DNA of 64,000 bases from the NCBI RefSeq assembly GCF_018860965.1, contig NZ_JAHKQF010000002.1, positions 1-64,000 on the forward strand. The letters are read 5' to 3'. This document shows positions 19,198 through 28,717 of this stretch, one piece after another (the first letter of the stretch is position 1; each line of letters starts with the position of its first letter). Origin of the DNA: Alteromonas sp. C1M14 (lineage in GTDB: Bacteria; Pseudomonadota; Gammaproteobacteria; Enterobacterales; Alteromonadaceae). The notes below the pieces were generated by a model. That model was not told the DNA's origin and made no database searches. It was given only the letters and a program-made list of their open reading frames with translations. A program made the position numbers and the translations under genes.

Positions 19198-20151
19198 ATG
19201 AAAGATGATATCCAACATAAAGTTCGTTTTCTTACCGTTGACGCTGATATAGCGGGGCAGCGCATTGACAATTTTTTACGTACGCAGCTAAAAGGCGTGC
19301 CCAAAAGCATGATCTATCGGATTTTGCGAAAAGGCGAAGTACGGGTAAATAAAGGTAGGGTGAAGCCAGATTATAAGCTTAAGCCTGAGGATATGGTTCG
19401 TATTCCGCCGGTGCGAGTTGCAGAGGAAAAAGACACCCCAAATCCAAAGCTGGAAAAGGTTGCCGAGTTAGAACATTGCATTTTATATGAAGATGAACGC
19501 TTGCTGGTGATTAATAAACCTTCGGGCACAGCAGTGCACGGTGGCAGTGGACTTAGTTTTGGCTTGATTGAAGGTTTAAGGGCGTTACGTCCAGATGCTA
19601 ATTTTATGGAACTGGTGCATCGACTGGATAGGGACACCTCAGGGTGTATTTTAATCGCCAAGAAACGTTCTGCCTTGCGCCATCTTCATGCGCAACTTCG
19701 CGATGGGAAAATGGATAAACGGTATCAAGCCTTGGTGGCAGGGGAGTGGCCAAAGAATCGCTTTAAAGTGAAAGCGCCATTGCAAAAGAATGTATTACAA
19801 TCCGGTGAGCGTCTTGTCAGCGTAAGCGATAGCGGCAAACCTTCTGAAACCCGATACCGTATTTTGCAACAATATAAAGGTGCCACTTTAGTGGAAGCGT
19901 CTCCGATTACGGGTCGCACCCATCAGATCCGAGTTCATTGCTTGCATGCTGGTCATCCTATTGCGTGTGATACGAAGTACGGCGAATTAGCTTTCGACGA
20001 ACGAATGAAGGCGCTTGGCCTGAAGCGTTTATTTTTACATGCAGCAAGCATTCAATTTATTCATCCGGGTACAGAAGAGCCGATACGGTTTCAAGCGCCC
20101 CTTGATAGGCAACTCACCCATACATTAAAGCAGTTAGATGAAAGTATATAA
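19198..20151 (+). CDS. rluC: 23S rRNA pseudouridine synthase RluC
   Basis: Isomerises uridines of 23S rRNA (positions 955, 2504 and 2580 in E. coli). The 317-residue protein has an N-terminal S4 RNA-binding domain (QRIDNFLRTQLKGVPKSMIY, RKGEVRVNKGR) and the RluA-type catalytic domain with the active aspartate in HRLDRDTSG and the TGRTHQIRVH motif. The start at 19198 aligns with the E. coli N-terminus, which is why it is kept although it lies only eight bases after a -10-like TATACT. It overlaps the next gene by 14 bp. Confidence 0.96.
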   Translation: MKDDIQHKVRFLTVDADIAGQRIDNFLRTQLKGVPKSMIYRILRKGEVRVNKGRVKPDYKLKPEDMVRIPPVRVAEEKDTPNPKLEKVAELEHCILYEDERLLVINKPSGTAVHGGSGLSFGLIEGLRALRPDANFMELVHRLDRDTSGCILIAKKRSALRHLHAQLRDGKMDKRYQALVAGEWPKNRFKVKAPLQKNVLQSGERLVSVSDSGKPSETRYRILQQYKGATLVEASPITGRTHQIRVHCLHAGHPIACDTKYGELAFDERMKALGLKRLFLHAASIQFIHPGTEEPIRFQAPLDRQLTHTLKQLDESI

Positions 20152-20809
20152 GTTTGTTATTTTCGATTGGGACGGCACCTTGATGGATTCTGCGGCCAAA
20201 ATTGCACACTGTATGCAGTTGGCGGCAAAACGTTGTGATGTGGGCGTTCCCACTTTCGAGCAAGTGGGTCAAATCATTGGCATTAGTTTGCGTCCAGCAA
20301 TCCAAACCCTGTTTCAGATTACCGACGACACGTTAACAGACAAGCTCGTAGAGGCATATAAAACGGTGTTTTTGCAGCAGGATCAAACGCCAAGTCCATT
20401 ATTTCCTGGTGTGCATGATTTATTAACGGCCTTAGGGGACGACAATCGGATCCTTGCCGTGGCGACAGGAAAAGCCCGCAGAGGGTTAGAACGGGCGTGG
20501 GATAACACCCAAACCCGCGCCTATTTTACCTACTCACGGACGGCAGATGATGCTGAATCCAAACCCTCGCCGGATATGATTTTACAACTATTAGCCGAGG
20601 CAAAGGTGTCACCGGAAGAGGCAGTCATGGTGGGAGACACCACCTTTGATATGCAGATGGCCCGTGATGCGGGAATCGACAGAATAGGGGTTTCCTATGG
20701 TGTGCACGGCCAAGTACATCTAGAACGTTTTGCCCCAGTGGCACTCGTACACAGTGTGTATGAACTAGAACGCTTTTTACTCGGAGCTGCGAGTAGCCAG
20801 CAGCAATAA
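20138..20809 (+). CDS. HAD-IA family phosphatase (phosphoglycolate phosphatase-like)
   Basis: 223-residue HAD hydrolase: nucleophile motif FDWDGTLMDS at the N-terminus, helical cap of the IA subclass, motif II VATGKARRG, and motifs III/IV ESKPSPDMI and MVGDTTFDMQMARDAG. It probably dephosphorylates a small phosphometabolite in the cytoplasm; the substrate is not predictable. The start lies inside rluC (14-bp overlap), indicating translational coupling, and its 3' end overlaps the convergent maf gene by 33 bp. Confidence 0.88.
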   Translation: MKVYKFVIFDWDGTLMDSAAKIAHCMQLAAKRCDVGVPTFEQVGQIIGISLRPAIQTLFQITDDTLTDKLVEAYKTVFLQQDQTPSPLFPGVHDLLTALGDDNRILAVATGKARRGLERAWDNTQTRAYFTYSRTADDAESKPSPDMILQLLAEAKVSPEEAVMVGDTTFDMQMARDAGIDRIGVSYGVHGQVHLERFAPVALVHSVYELERFLLGAASSQQQ

Positions 20810-21400
20810 GTCCACCCCAAACGCCTCCAGCATGTCTCGTAATAACAGGCAAGGTACACCAATTAAGGCATTAGGGTCCCGGGACGAAATACGTTGAAAT
20901 AGCAAAATGCCTTTACCTTCGGATTTAAAGCTGCCGGCACAGTCGTAGGGTTCTTCGCATTCAAGGTAGGCGCTAATATGCTGGGCCGTTAGTGTATTGA
21001 ACCAAACGTCTGTAACTTCACTAGAGGTAATTTGTTTCCCTTTTGCATAACACATTACACTCAAGGCAGAGTGAAATGTCACATGCTGGCCGCTACACAA
21101 AGACAATTGGGAGACCGCAGCCTCAAAGGTATGAGGCTTACCTAATAAAATCTGCTTGCCTGTCTTGTCTGTTACAGAGGCCACTTGGTCGCCGGCGATA
21201 ATAATATGATTGGGATATTGACTGGCAATTTTTTCGGCTTTTTCCTGCGCCAATCGTTCTGACAGATGTTGTGGCGACTCGCCAGTTAACGGGGTCTCGT
21301 TTATTTCTGGTGCGATTGCTTTTGCCTGAATACCTAAGGTCGACAATTGTTTTAGTCGGTAAGATGAAGAGCTGGCAAGAATAAACGGATAAGATTGCAT
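20777..21400 (-). CDS. Maf family nucleotide pyrophosphatase (YceF-like)
   Basis: 207-residue Maf/HAM1-fold pyrophosphatase that hydrolyses non-canonical nucleoside triphosphates. Seen are the N-terminal FILASSSSYRLKQLSTLGI, the central AGDQVAS with the catalytic aspartate, LGKPHTFEAA, and the CAGSFKSEGKG block. Its place between rluC and yceD-rpmF matches E. coli yceF, an m7GTP pyrophosphatase; that specificity is carried over by synteny. It is convergent with and overlaps the HAD gene. Confidence 0.92.
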   Translation of the reverse strand: MQSYPFILASSSSYRLKQLSTLGIQAKAIAPEINETPLTGESPQHLSERLAQEKAEKIASQYPNHIIIAGDQVASVTDKTGKQILLGKPHTFEAAVSQLSLCSGQHVTFHSALSVMCYAKGKQITSSEVTDVWFNTLTAQHISAYLECEEPYDCAGSFKSEGKGILLFQRISSRDPNALIGVPCLLLRDMLEAFGVDLLLLATRSSE

Positions 21401-21526
21401 AGAACTTTCTTTAGTTAAGGATGGTCGTAAGGAAGCAATTGTACGTTGCCGCGCTTAGGGTACAAGTAATTATCTGCTGTTGAGCGAACTTTCACGATTA
21501 AAAGTCGCACAATTGCAATTATTACT

Positions 21527-21555
21527 TTGACAGGTAGGGGCCAAATCTATATTAT
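21527..21555 (+). promoter_or_regulatory. Near-consensus sigma-70 promoter of the yceD-rpmF-fab cluster
   Basis: TTGACA (21527-21532), 17 bp, TATTAT (21550-21555). Transcription should start near 21562, only about three bases before the yceD ATG at 21565. It is likely the main promoter of the downstream ribosomal-protein and fatty-acid genes. Confidence 0.75.
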
Positions 21556-21564
21556 GCGCGCCCT

Positions 21565-22095
21565 ATGCAGAAAGTGAAAATACCTCATACCGTCGATCCG
21601 GCCAAAAGTGCTATGAAACGCTCCGATTATCGGGGAGTGATTAGTAGTAAGGATCTGGATAGGCTGAATGAAGCTGTAGTCCGTTGTGATGAATGGGTGA
21701 ACGTAGAAGTACAGTTTGAAAAAGACGCGCAGGGTCTTACTGTTTTTCACGGTCATCTTGACACACACGTAACACTAATCTGTCAGCGGTGTAATGGTGA
21801 GTTAACTCGCCCGCTTCATAGTGATTTCTTTTTTAGTCCAGTGCAGGGATTATCAGAGGATGACGAAGCGCTACCCGAAGCTTATGAACCGGTTGAGGTC
21901 AACGACCATGGAGAAGTTAATTTACTTCAGATTTTTGAAGACGAATTGATTATCTCTCTACCCATTGTAGCCCTTCATGCAGAGGAGGATTGTAATGTGA
22001 GTAAAGACGATATGACATTTGGAAAAATTGACCCGGAGAATGAGCGACCAAACCCTTTCGCGGTTTTGAAAGAACTTAAGCGAGACCAGGAGTAA
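21565..22095 (+). CDS. yceD: YceD/DUF177 protein linked to 23S rRNA accumulation
   Basis: 176-residue DUF177 protein. It starts MQKVKIPHTVDP like E. coli YceD, has the CQRCNGELTRPL motif with a CxxC pair, the EALPEAYEPVEVN segment and the C-terminal PNPFAVLKELK. The family is required for normal 23S rRNA levels in bacteria and plant plastids. It directly precedes rpmF, three bases apart, as in most gammaproteobacteria. The promoter abuts the start codon and no ribosome site fits between them. Confidence 0.94.
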   Translation: MQKVKIPHTVDPAKSAMKRSDYRGVISSKDLDRLNEAVVRCDEWVNVEVQFEKDAQGLTVFHGHLDTHVTLICQRCNGELTRPLHSDFFFSPVQGLSEDDEALPEAYEPVEVNDHGEVNLLQIFEDELIISLPIVALHAEEDCNVSKDDMTFGKIDPENERPNPFAVLKELKRDQE

Positions 22096-22098
22096 GTT

Positions 22099-22269
22099 AT
22101 GGCAGTACAACAAAATCGTAAAACGCGCTCTAAGCGTGGTATGCGTCGTTCACACGATGCATTGACAGGCGCGACTTTGTCTGTCGATTCAACGTCAGGT
22201 GAATCACACCGTCGTCATCACGTAACCGCAGATGGTTATTACAAAGGCAAAAAAGTTATCGCCCGCTAA
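22099..22269 (+). CDS. rpmF: 50S ribosomal protein L32
   Basis: 56-codon gene for bL32 of the large ribosomal subunit. The product begins [20 protein letters not shown] and ends [10 protein letters not shown], matching the E. coli protein in length and pattern; the zinc-binding cysteines of some L32 forms are absent, as in other proteobacteria. A strong AGGAG lies 7 bases before the ATG. It is cotranscribed with yceD and plsX. Confidence 0.97.
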   Translation: MAVQQNRKTRSKRGMRRSHDALTGATLSVDSTSGESHRRHHVTADGYYKGKKVIAR

Positions 22270-22289
22270 TTGCTGTAGGTGACAATATT

Positions 22290-23315
22290 TTGTCTAAACT
22301 AACCATTGCGTTAGATATCATGGGGGGCGATCATGGTCCCCCTGTTATCCTTTCCGCTACCCTAAAAGCCATTCGGCAACATCCCGATTTCAAATTTATT
22401 TTGTGTGGCGATAGTCAAATTATCGAAACCGCACTTAATGATCTGCTTCCTGAACAGCGGGCGCGTGTAAGTGTGTCTCATTGTGAAGAAGTGGTGGATA
22501 TGGGAGATGCCCCTGCTTTTGCGCTACGTAATAAAAAGCGTTCATCCATGCGACGAAGTATCGAGCTGGTTGCATCCCACGATGCTGATGCTTGTGTGAG
22601 TGCCGGTAATACAGGTGCGCTTTTGGCCATGGCCTATTATTTATTAAAAACTTTGCCAGGGGTAGATAGACCGGCTTTAGTATCAGCCATGCCCACCGCG
22701 AGCCAACATAAAGTGTTCTTACTTGATCTGGGCGCGAATGTGAATTGTACCTCTGAAACCCTGTTTCAATATGGGGTTATGGGCAGTGTATTGGCGGCAC
22801 AAGTTTCCGGTATTGAACGCCCGCGAGTAGCCTTGCTAAATGTGGGTGAAGAAGACATCAAAGGCAATGCACAAGTTAAAATAGCCGATCAATTGTTTCG
22901 CAAGGCCGACGCGATCAATTACATAGGTTACGTGGAAGGTGATGACATCTTCACCGATTGTGCCGATGTGGTAGTCACAGACGGTTTTACGGGTAACATT
23001 GCCTTAAAATCCACCGAAGGTTTGGCTAAACTTGTTATTTTTGAAGTTAAGCGCCAATCACAAGTGAACCTTTTAACCCGTATAATGGCCAGAATAGCGT
23101 TGCCGCTTCTAAAAAGCATTTACAACAGAGTGAACCCCGACCAGTATAATGGGGCGAGTCTGTTAGGATTGCGCGGCATTGTAATCAAGAGTCACGGAAA
23201 CGCCTCCGCCGATGCATTCTATTATGCAATTCATCAGGCGATGCTAGAAGCACGAATGGGTATTCCGGAAAAAATTAAAAGCAAAATAGAAACGGTTTTG
23301 TTGGAGCAGCTTTGA
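22290..23315 (+). CDS. plsX: Phosphate acyltransferase PlsX
   Basis: Makes acyl-phosphate from acyl-ACP for membrane phospholipid synthesis. The 341-residue product has the family start [49 protein letters not shown] and [17 protein letters not shown]. The start is TTG at 22290 preceded by AGGTGA; no upstream ATG gives the conserved N-terminus. Its stop overlaps the TTG start of fabH by four bases (TTGA), coupling the two. Confidence 0.96.
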   Translation: MSKLTIALDIMGGDHGPPVILSATLKAIRQHPDFKFILCGDSQIIETALNDLLPEQRARVSVSHCEEVVDMGDAPAFALRNKKRSSMRRSIELVASHDADACVSAGNTGALLAMAYYLLKTLPGVDRPALVSAMPTASQHKVFLLDLGANVNCTSETLFQYGVMGSVLAAQVSGIERPRVALLNVGEEDIKGNAQVKIADQLFRKADAINYIGYVEGDDIFTDCADVVVTDGFTGNIALKSTEGLAKLVIFEVKRQSQVNLLTRIMARIALPLLKSIYNRVNPDQYNGASLLGLRGIVIKSHGNASADAFYYAIHQAMLEARMGIPEKIKSKIETVLLEQL

Positions 23316-24277
23316 GCAATTATTCACGAATTATCGGGACGGGCAGTTACTATCCTAGCGAGGTGCGTACCAATGCCGATCTTGAACTTATGGTCGATAC
23401 CAGTGATGAATGGATCACGGATCGTACCGGTATTAGAGAGCGCCGTATTATCGGTAAAGACGAAACAGCCGCGACCATGGGCGCAGAAGCAAGTCGTCAT
23501 GCCATAGAGGCTGCTGAAATAGATCCAAAATCCATCGATATGATTGTTTGTGCCACAACCAGTGGCAGACATTCCCTTCCTAGTACTGCCTGTGAAATAC
23601 AAGGTTTACTCGGTTTAGATGGTATTCCCGCCTTTGATGTGGCGGCCGCCTGTGCCGGCTATTGTTATGCGCTAAGCGTGGCAGACCAGTATATTAAAAC
23701 CGGTATGGTTAAACGGGTGCTTGTTATTGGTAGCGATTGCCTTAGCCGTTTGGTTGATCCAAAAGACCGCTCCATGGTGATTTTATTCGGTGATGGAGCC
23801 GGCGCCACTATTATCGAGGCTAGCGAAGAGCCAGGTATATTGTCCACACACATTCATGCGGCGGGTTCTTATGGCGATTTACTTGCCGTGGGTAATCCCA
23901 CCCGAGGTGATGAAGCCTCTGTTCATGAAAATTGGGGTGTGATGAAAGGTAATGAAGTATTTAAAGTTGCCGTAACCAAGCTTTCTGAAACGGTGCTTGA
24001 AACATTAAAGGCCAATAATATGGCTAAGTCTGACCTTGATTGGTTGGTGCCGCATCAAGCTAACTTTCGTATAATAAAAGCGACTGCTAAAAAACTAGAT
24101 ATGTCGTTGGATCAGGTGGTGATTACCTTAGAAAAGTACGGTAATACCTCTGCCGCTACCGTTCCCACTGCGTTAGATACCGCCATTAGAGATGGCCGCA
24201 TTAAGCGGGGGCAAAACTTATTACTTGAAGCCTTTGGTGGCGGTTTCGCTTGGGCTTCAGCGTTGGTAAGATATTAA
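23312..24277 (+). CDS. fabH: 3-oxoacyl-ACP synthase III FabH
   Basis: Starts fatty acid elongation by condensing acetyl-CoA with malonyl-ACP. The 321-residue protein carries the Cys-His-Asn triad: Cys114 in [13 protein letters not shown], His in [11 protein letters not shown] and Asn in [11 protein letters not shown], plus the C-terminal [13 protein letters not shown]. The start is TTG inside the plsX stop codon. It follows plsX and precedes fabD in the conserved fab cluster. Confidence 0.97.
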   Translation: MSNYSRIIGTGSYYPSEVRTNADLELMVDTSDEWITDRTGIRERRIIGKDETAATMGAEASRHAIEAAEIDPKSIDMIVCATTSGRHSLPSTACEIQGLLGLDGIPAFDVAAACAGYCYALSVADQYIKTGMVKRVLVIGSDCLSRLVDPKDRSMVILFGDGAGATIIEASEEPGILSTHIHAAGSYGDLLAVGNPTRGDEASVHENWGVMKGNEVFKVAVTKLSETVLETLKANNMAKSDLDWLVPHQANFRIIKATAKKLDMSLDQVVITLEKYGNTSAATVPTALDTAIRDGRIKRGQNLLLEAFGGGFAWASALVRY

Positions 24278-24324
24278 ATCTACGCCGTCAAAAGGCGGCT
24301 TTATGATAATAATAAGGAAACAGT

Positions 24325-25257
24325 ATGAGTCGAACAGCCTGTGTATTTCCCGGACAGGGGTCACAATCTGTCGGTATGTTGAAAGAACTGGCCGAGTCAT
24401 ATAACGAAGTTGCGGACACATTTGCCGAAGCTTCAGAGGTTCTGGGTTACGATTTATGGGCTTTGGTCCAGCAGGACGAAGACGGTAAATTAAACGAAAC
24501 TCATATCACTCAACCCGCACTTTTAACCGCTAGCGTTGCGGTTTGGCGAATTTTGCAGTCAAAAGGGGTAGAGGTTGATTATTTAGCTGGGCATAGCTTG
24601 GGCGAGTATTCTGCTCTGGTATGTGCGGGCGTTTTATCGTTCCCTGATGCCGTTAAGTTGGTAGAAGCCCGTGGCCAATTTATGCAACAGGCAGTACCTG
24701 CCGGTGCGGGTGCCATGTATGCCATCATCGGTTTAGATGATAAAACCATTGCTGAATGTTGCCAGCAAACTGCCATCGCCACTGGCGATGTAGTGTCGCC
24801 GGTAAATTATAACTCCCCCGGACAAGTGGTTATCGCCGGTGAAAAGCTGGCCACTGAGCAAGCCGCTGCGGCATGTAAAGAGGCGGGCGCAAAAAGGGCC
24901 TTACCGCTTTCGGTCAGTGTACCGTCTCATTGTGAACTTATGCGTCCCGCTGCTGACCAATTAGATGATGCGTTAGCCAATATCACCCTATCATCACCGA
25001 ACTTAAGCGTTATTAATAACGTTGACGTGAAAATAGAGCAAGAGCCTGGCGCCATTAAAGACGCGTTGGTCAGACAGCTATATTGCCCTGTACAGTGGAC
25101 AAAAACCGTTGAGTTCTTGGCCGCACAAGGGGTAGATAAAATTATTGAAGTTGGGCCTGGGAAAGTACTCAGTGGCCTGACAAAACGAATAGATAAATCG
25201 TTAGCCAGTGTGGCGGTAAATACGCCGGATTCTGTTGCTAGCATTGTTGAAGCGTGA
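24325..25257 (+). CDS. fabD: Malonyl-CoA:ACP transacylase FabD
   Basis: Loads malonyl groups onto acyl carrier protein. The 310 residues include FPGQGSQSVGML at the N-terminus, the nucleophile serine in GHSLGEYSALV, the catalytic histidine in SVPSHCELM, and EVGPGKVLSGL near the end. A well-placed AAGGAA precedes the ATG. It is 12 bp upstream of fabG in the same operon. Confidence 0.97.
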   Translation: MSRTACVFPGQGSQSVGMLKELAESYNEVADTFAEASEVLGYDLWALVQQDEDGKLNETHITQPALLTASVAVWRILQSKGVEVDYLAGHSLGEYSALVCAGVLSFPDAVKLVEARGQFMQQAVPAGAGAMYAIIGLDDKTIAECCQQTAIATGDVVSPVNYNSPGQVVIAGEKLATEQAAAACKEAGAKRALPLSVSVPSHCELMRPAADQLDDALANITLSSPNLSVINNVDVKIEQEPGAIKDALVRQLYCPVQWTKTVEFLAAQGVDKIIEVGPGKVLSGLTKRIDKSLASVAVNTPDSVASIVEA

Positions 25258-25269
25258 ATTAGGAATACC

Positions 25270-26010
25270 ATGACTCAATTAACTGGAAAAATTGCTTTAG
25301 TCAGTGGCGCTAGTCGCGGCATTGGTAAAGCGGTTGCCGAAACGTTGGCAGAACAAGGTGCCACAGTCATTGGCACTGCCACAAGTGAAAAAGGTGCCGC
25401 CGCCATCTCGGATTATCTTGCCGATAAAGGTGGAAAAGGCCTGATGCTTAACGTTACAGATAAAGCATCGGTGGAAAGTGTGATAAAATCAATCACTGAG
25501 GAATTTGGTGCCATTGATATTCTTATCAATAACGCGGGAATTACCCGTGATAACCTGTTAATGCGTATGAAAGACGACGAATGGCAGGATATTATCGATA
25601 CTAACTTAACGTCTATTTTCACATTATCCAAAGCGGTGCTTCGGGGCATGATGAAAAAACGTTGTGGTCGCATTGTGAATGTGGGCTCTGTGGTCGGAAG
25701 TGCAGGGAACGCCGGTCAAGCTAACTATGCTGCAGCAAAAGCGGGTGTTATCGGCTTTTCTAAGTCGATGGCCAGAGAAGTGGCTTCTCGGGGTATTACA
25801 ATTAACGTTGTGGCACCGGGGTTTATTGATACGGATATGACGAAAGCATTGACAGATGACCAACGAGAGGCGATCTTTAAGGATATTCCAGCAAACCGGC
25901 TGGGCGATCCCAAAGAGATTGCTGCTACCGTTTCTTTTCTGGTAAGTGAAGGAGCCGCTTACATTACAGGTGAAACGATCCATGTAAATGGTGGGATGTA
26001 TATGAGTTAG
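25270..26010 (+). CDS. fabG: 3-oxoacyl-ACP reductase FabG
   Basis: NADPH-dependent short-chain reductase for the first reduction of the fatty-acid cycle. The 246-residue protein has the cofactor motif GASRGIGK, NNAG, the catalytic Ser-Tyr-Lys (VGSVVGSAG, ANYAAAKAG) and the C-terminal YITGETIHVNGGMYM. An intrinsic terminator begins directly after the stop, so acpP also needs its own promoter. Confidence 0.97.
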   Translation: MTQLTGKIALVSGASRGIGKAVAETLAEQGATVIGTATSEKGAAAISDYLADKGGKGLMLNVTDKASVESVIKSITEEFGAIDILINNAGITRDNLLMRMKDDEWQDIIDTNLTSIFTLSKAVLRGMMKKRCGRIVNVGSVVGSAGNAGQANYAAAKAGVIGFSKSMAREVASRGITINVVAPGFIDTDMTKALTDDQREAIFKDIPANRLGDPKEIAATVSFLVSEGAAYITGETIHVNGGMYMS

Positions 26011-26034
26011 CACTGTATTAATTACAGTGTTTTT
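26011..26034 (+). terminator. Intrinsic terminator between fabG and acpP
   Basis: CACTGTA, loop TTAAT, TACAGTG, then TTTTT. The stem starts on the base after the fabG stop. It likely attenuates read-through into acpP. Confidence 0.8.
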
Positions 26035-26133
26035 GCGCTTAAACCTTGTGTTGTTTAAGCGTTGGTGTTAAAAAATTGTAGAAATTAATTGGTTAGTCGC
26101 TGGTTCGACCAGAAGATTTACATAAACTGGTAC

Positions 26134-26162
26134 TTGCAAGGCAGAGACTTGCAAAATAAACT
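26134..26162 (+). promoter_or_regulatory. Putative acpP promoter
   Basis: TTGCAA (26134-26139), 17 bp, TAAACT (26157-26162), about 45 bp before the acpP ATG. ACTTGCAA is directly repeated at 26132-26139 and 26147-26154, and a small inverted repeat CTGGT-TCG-ACCAG lies just upstream. acpP is usually strongly and separately expressed. Confidence 0.55.
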
Positions 26163-26206
26163 AGCGACACTTTTTATCTAGTGACGTTTAAGGGAAACCT
26201 AGAATT

Positions 26207-26446
26207 ATGAGTAACATTGAAGAGCGCGTAAAAAAGATCATCGTAGAACAGCTGGGCGTTAAAGAAGAAGAAGTAAAAGCTGAAGCTTCCTTCGTAGATG
26301 ATTTGGGCGCAGATTCACTCGACACAGTCGAGCTGGTAATGGCGTTGGAAGAAGAGTTTGATACTGAGATTCCAGACGAAGAAGCTGAAAAAATCACAAC
26401 AGTTCAGTCTGCTATCGATTACATCAACGCAAACAAAGACGCTTAA
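26207..26446 (+). CDS. acpP: Acyl carrier protein
   Basis: 79-residue acidic helical protein that carries acyl chains on a phosphopantetheine arm. The attachment serine is Ser37 in [13 protein letters not shown]. Sequence and length are almost canonical. A good AAGGGAAA ribosome site lies upstream. It sits between fabG and fabF and is bracketed by terminators on both sides, with its own promoter, consistent with high independent expression. Confidence 0.98.
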   Translation: MSNIEERVKKIIVEQLGVKEEEVKAEASFVDDLGADSLDTVELVMALEEEFDTEIPDEEAEKITTVQSAIDYINANKDA

Positions 26447-26465
26447 CCGCGCATTGACTTTTTGC

Positions 26466-26493
26466 GAAAACGGCTCTGTTAAGAGCCGTTTTC
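26466..26493 (+). terminator. Intrinsic terminator after acpP
   Basis: Perfect 11-bp stem GAAAACGGCTC / GAGCCGTTTTC with loop TGTTAA. The U-run is within the descending arm and short beyond it, so partial read-through to fabF is plausible. Confidence 0.8.
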
Positions 26494-26530
26494 GTATCTA
26501 ACCATCATAGTTCCAATACGAGGGCTTTTT

Positions 26531-27769
26531 GTGACAAAACGTCGCGTAGTGGTTACTGGTCTGGGTATGCTTTCCCCGCTAGCCTCATCGGTAGATGAGT
26601 CCTGGCGTCGCGTAATGAATGGCGAAAGTGGTATCGGTGACATCACCTTGTTTGACTGCAGTAACTATTCCACTCGTTTTGCCGGTCAGGTCGACGAATT
26701 TGACCCGCAAGATTATATAGAAAAGAAAGAAGCTAAAAAAATGGATCGGTTTATCCAGCTGGGAATTGCAGCGGGTAAGCAGGCCTTAGCGGATTCTGGA
26801 TTAGCCATCACCGATGACAATGCGCATCGTGTGGGGGTTGCCATTGGATCCGGCATTGGCGGCCTTGAACAGATCGAACAAAATCATATCAAACTAATGA
26901 AAAGTGGACCAAAACGGGTGTCCCCCTTCTTTGTGCCATCCACCATTACCAATATGATTTCTGGCTTTCTTTCCATCATGGAAGGGCTTAAAGGTCCTAA
27001 CCTTAATATTGTAACGGCTTGTACCACCGGTGTGCATAACATTGGTGTGGCTGCACGTACCATTGCCTATGGTGATGCTGATGCAATGCTGGCAGGGGGC
27101 GCAGAAGCGTCTATCACGCCGCTGGGTATTGCTGGCTTCGCTGCCGCTCGCGCGTTGTCGTCAAATAATGATGCGCCTCAAGCGGCAAGTCGTCCCTGGG
27201 ATAAAGACAGAGATGGATTTGTCATGGGTGAAGGCGCTGGGGTAATGATGCTTGAGTCCTACGAGTCCGCAGTGGCCCGAGGAGCAACCATTTACGCAGA
27301 GCTTACAGGTTTTGGTATGAGTGGTGATGCTTACCATATGACGTCTCCGCCAGCAGATGGTGAAGGTGCGGCTCGTTCAATGATCAACGCCCTTGAAGAT
27401 AGCAACATTGATGGTAGCCAAATTGGATACGTCAATGCCCATGGGACATCTACCCCTGCGGGAGATGTGGCTGAAGTGGCTGCGGTTAAACGTGTCTTTA
27501 AGGATCACGCCTACGACGTTTTGGTTAGTTCCACCAAATCAATGACAGGGCACTTGTTAGGCGCTGCCGGCTCCGTAGAAGCTATTTTTACGGTATTGGC
27601 GCTGCGAGACAAGATGGCACCGCCTACGATTAACCTTGATAACCCTGGTGAAGGGTGTGATCTTGATTTCGTGGCCCATACCGCCAAACCTTTTGAAGCG
27701 GATTACGCCTTGTGTAATTCATTCGGTTTTGGAGGTACAAACGGTTCGCTGATATTTAAACGGATCTAG
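26531..27769 (+). CDS. fabF: 3-oxoacyl-ACP synthase II FabF
   Basis: Elongating condensing enzyme, also important for thermal control of membrane unsaturation. The 412 residues contain the Cys-His-His triad: Cys in [11 protein letters not shown], His in [11 protein letters not shown] and His in [12 protein letters not shown], plus the terminal [13 protein letters not shown]. The start is GTG at 26531 with GAGGG upstream. It is followed by a strong UUCG-loop terminator, ending the fab part of the cluster. Confidence 0.97.
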   Translation: MTKRRVVVTGLGMLSPLASSVDESWRRVMNGESGIGDITLFDCSNYSTRFAGQVDEFDPQDYIEKKEAKKMDRFIQLGIAAGKQALADSGLAITDDNAHRVGVAIGSGIGGLEQIEQNHIKLMKSGPKRVSPFFVPSTITNMISGFLSIMEGLKGPNLNIVTACTTGVHNIGVAARTIAYGDADAMLAGGAEASITPLGIAGFAAARALSSNNDAPQAASRPWDKDRDGFVMGEGAGVMMLESYESAVARGATIYAELTGFGMSGDAYHMTSPPADGEGAARSMINALEDSNIDGSQIGYVNAHGTSTPAGDVAEVAAVKRVFKDHAYDVLVSSTKSMTGHLLGAAGSVEAIFTVLALRDKMAPPTINLDNPGEGCDLDFVAHTAKPFEADYALCNSFGFGGTNGSLIFKRI

Positions 27770-27783
27770 TACAAGCTTTGATG

Positions 27784-27811
27784 AAAAAAGGCAGCTTCGG
27801 CTGCCTTTTTT
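27784..27811 (+). terminator. UUCG-tetraloop terminator after fabF
   Basis: AAAAAAGGCAGC, TTCG, GCTGCCTTTTTT: perfect 12-bp stem with the very stable UUCG loop and a T tract. Confidence 0.93.
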
Positions 27812-27910
27812 GTGTGGGTGTAAAAAGGGAACTTGGCAGTAGTTGGCATGAATTTAATGATTTGTACTGGTATACTCCTTGCCAAATGAGAATCAAGGAT
27901 ACAGGTAAAG

Positions 27911-28717
27911 ATGGGTGCGGATAATCACCGGGACAGAGCCTTTCAATACGGTGATGGTCTCTTTACTACGCTAGCGGTGAAGTACGGTAAACCACAATTA
28001 TGGCATTGGCATAAATTGCGGTTACAGGATGATAGCCGTCGCCTCCTGCTTTCGCTAGATATTGATACTTTACAAGAAGAAGTATTTTCCCAAGCAAAGT
28101 TATTAGACACCGGCGTGATAAAGATCCATGTGTCTGCAGGCGCAGGGGGGAGAGGGTATCTTAGACCTTCTAAGCCTGTACCACAGGTAACACTCACCAC
28201 CCATGAAGTACCGCCTTTTTATTCTCAGTGGCAACAAACAGGCATTGATGTAGATTTTAGTCCAGTGAAACTTGGCCATCAGCCTTTACTGGCAGGGATC
28301 AAACACCTTAATCGATTAGAGCAGGTGCTTATTAAACAGCATATAGTCAACGATGACGCCATTGTCTGTGATATGCATGATAACCTCATTGAAGGTAGTG
28401 CCAGTAATCTGTTTTGGTACGCTGATGGGGCCTGGCATACACCGTTGCTTACCCAGTGTGGTGTAAACGGTGTGTTTCGCGCTTTTTTGTTGACGGTTTT
28501 CGCTCAGTTAAACCTACCTGTTTGTGAAGCCGTTTATCCAAGAAAAAAATTATTAAACGCAGACAGCGTGTTTTTGTGTAATTCGCTGATGCAAATTGTG
28601 CCGATAAAAACACTTTTTGATGCCAGTGGAAACTGTACATTTTCATTAGAGCGAATCAAAGAGTTACAACAAAAGGTGGCAACAAGATTGTTGGACGAAC
28701 ATGAAAGCCTTCTATAG
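27911..28717 (+). CDS. pabC: Aminodeoxychorismate lyase PabC
   Basis: Class IV PLP enzyme that releases pyruvate from 4-amino-4-deoxychorismate to give p-aminobenzoate for folate synthesis. The 268 residues show FQYGDGLFTTL, the PLP lysine in LLAGIKHLNRLEQV, and EGSASNLFWY. AGGTAAAG precedes the ATG. Its position between fabF and mltG is the widespread gammaproteobacterial arrangement. It overlaps mltG by 17 bp. Confidence 0.94.
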   Translation: MGADNHRDRAFQYGDGLFTTLAVKYGKPQLWHWHKLRLQDDSRRLLLSLDIDTLQEEVFSQAKLLDTGVIKIHVSAGAGGRGYLRPSKPVPQVTLTTHEVPPFYSQWQQTGIDVDFSPVKLGHQPLLAGIKHLNRLEQVLIKQHIVNDDAIVCDMHDNLIEGSASNLFWYADGAWHTPLLTQCGVNGVFRAFLLTVFAQLNLPVCEAVYPRKKLLNADSVFLCNSLMQIVPIKTLFDASGNCTFSLERIKELQQKVATRLLDEHESLL

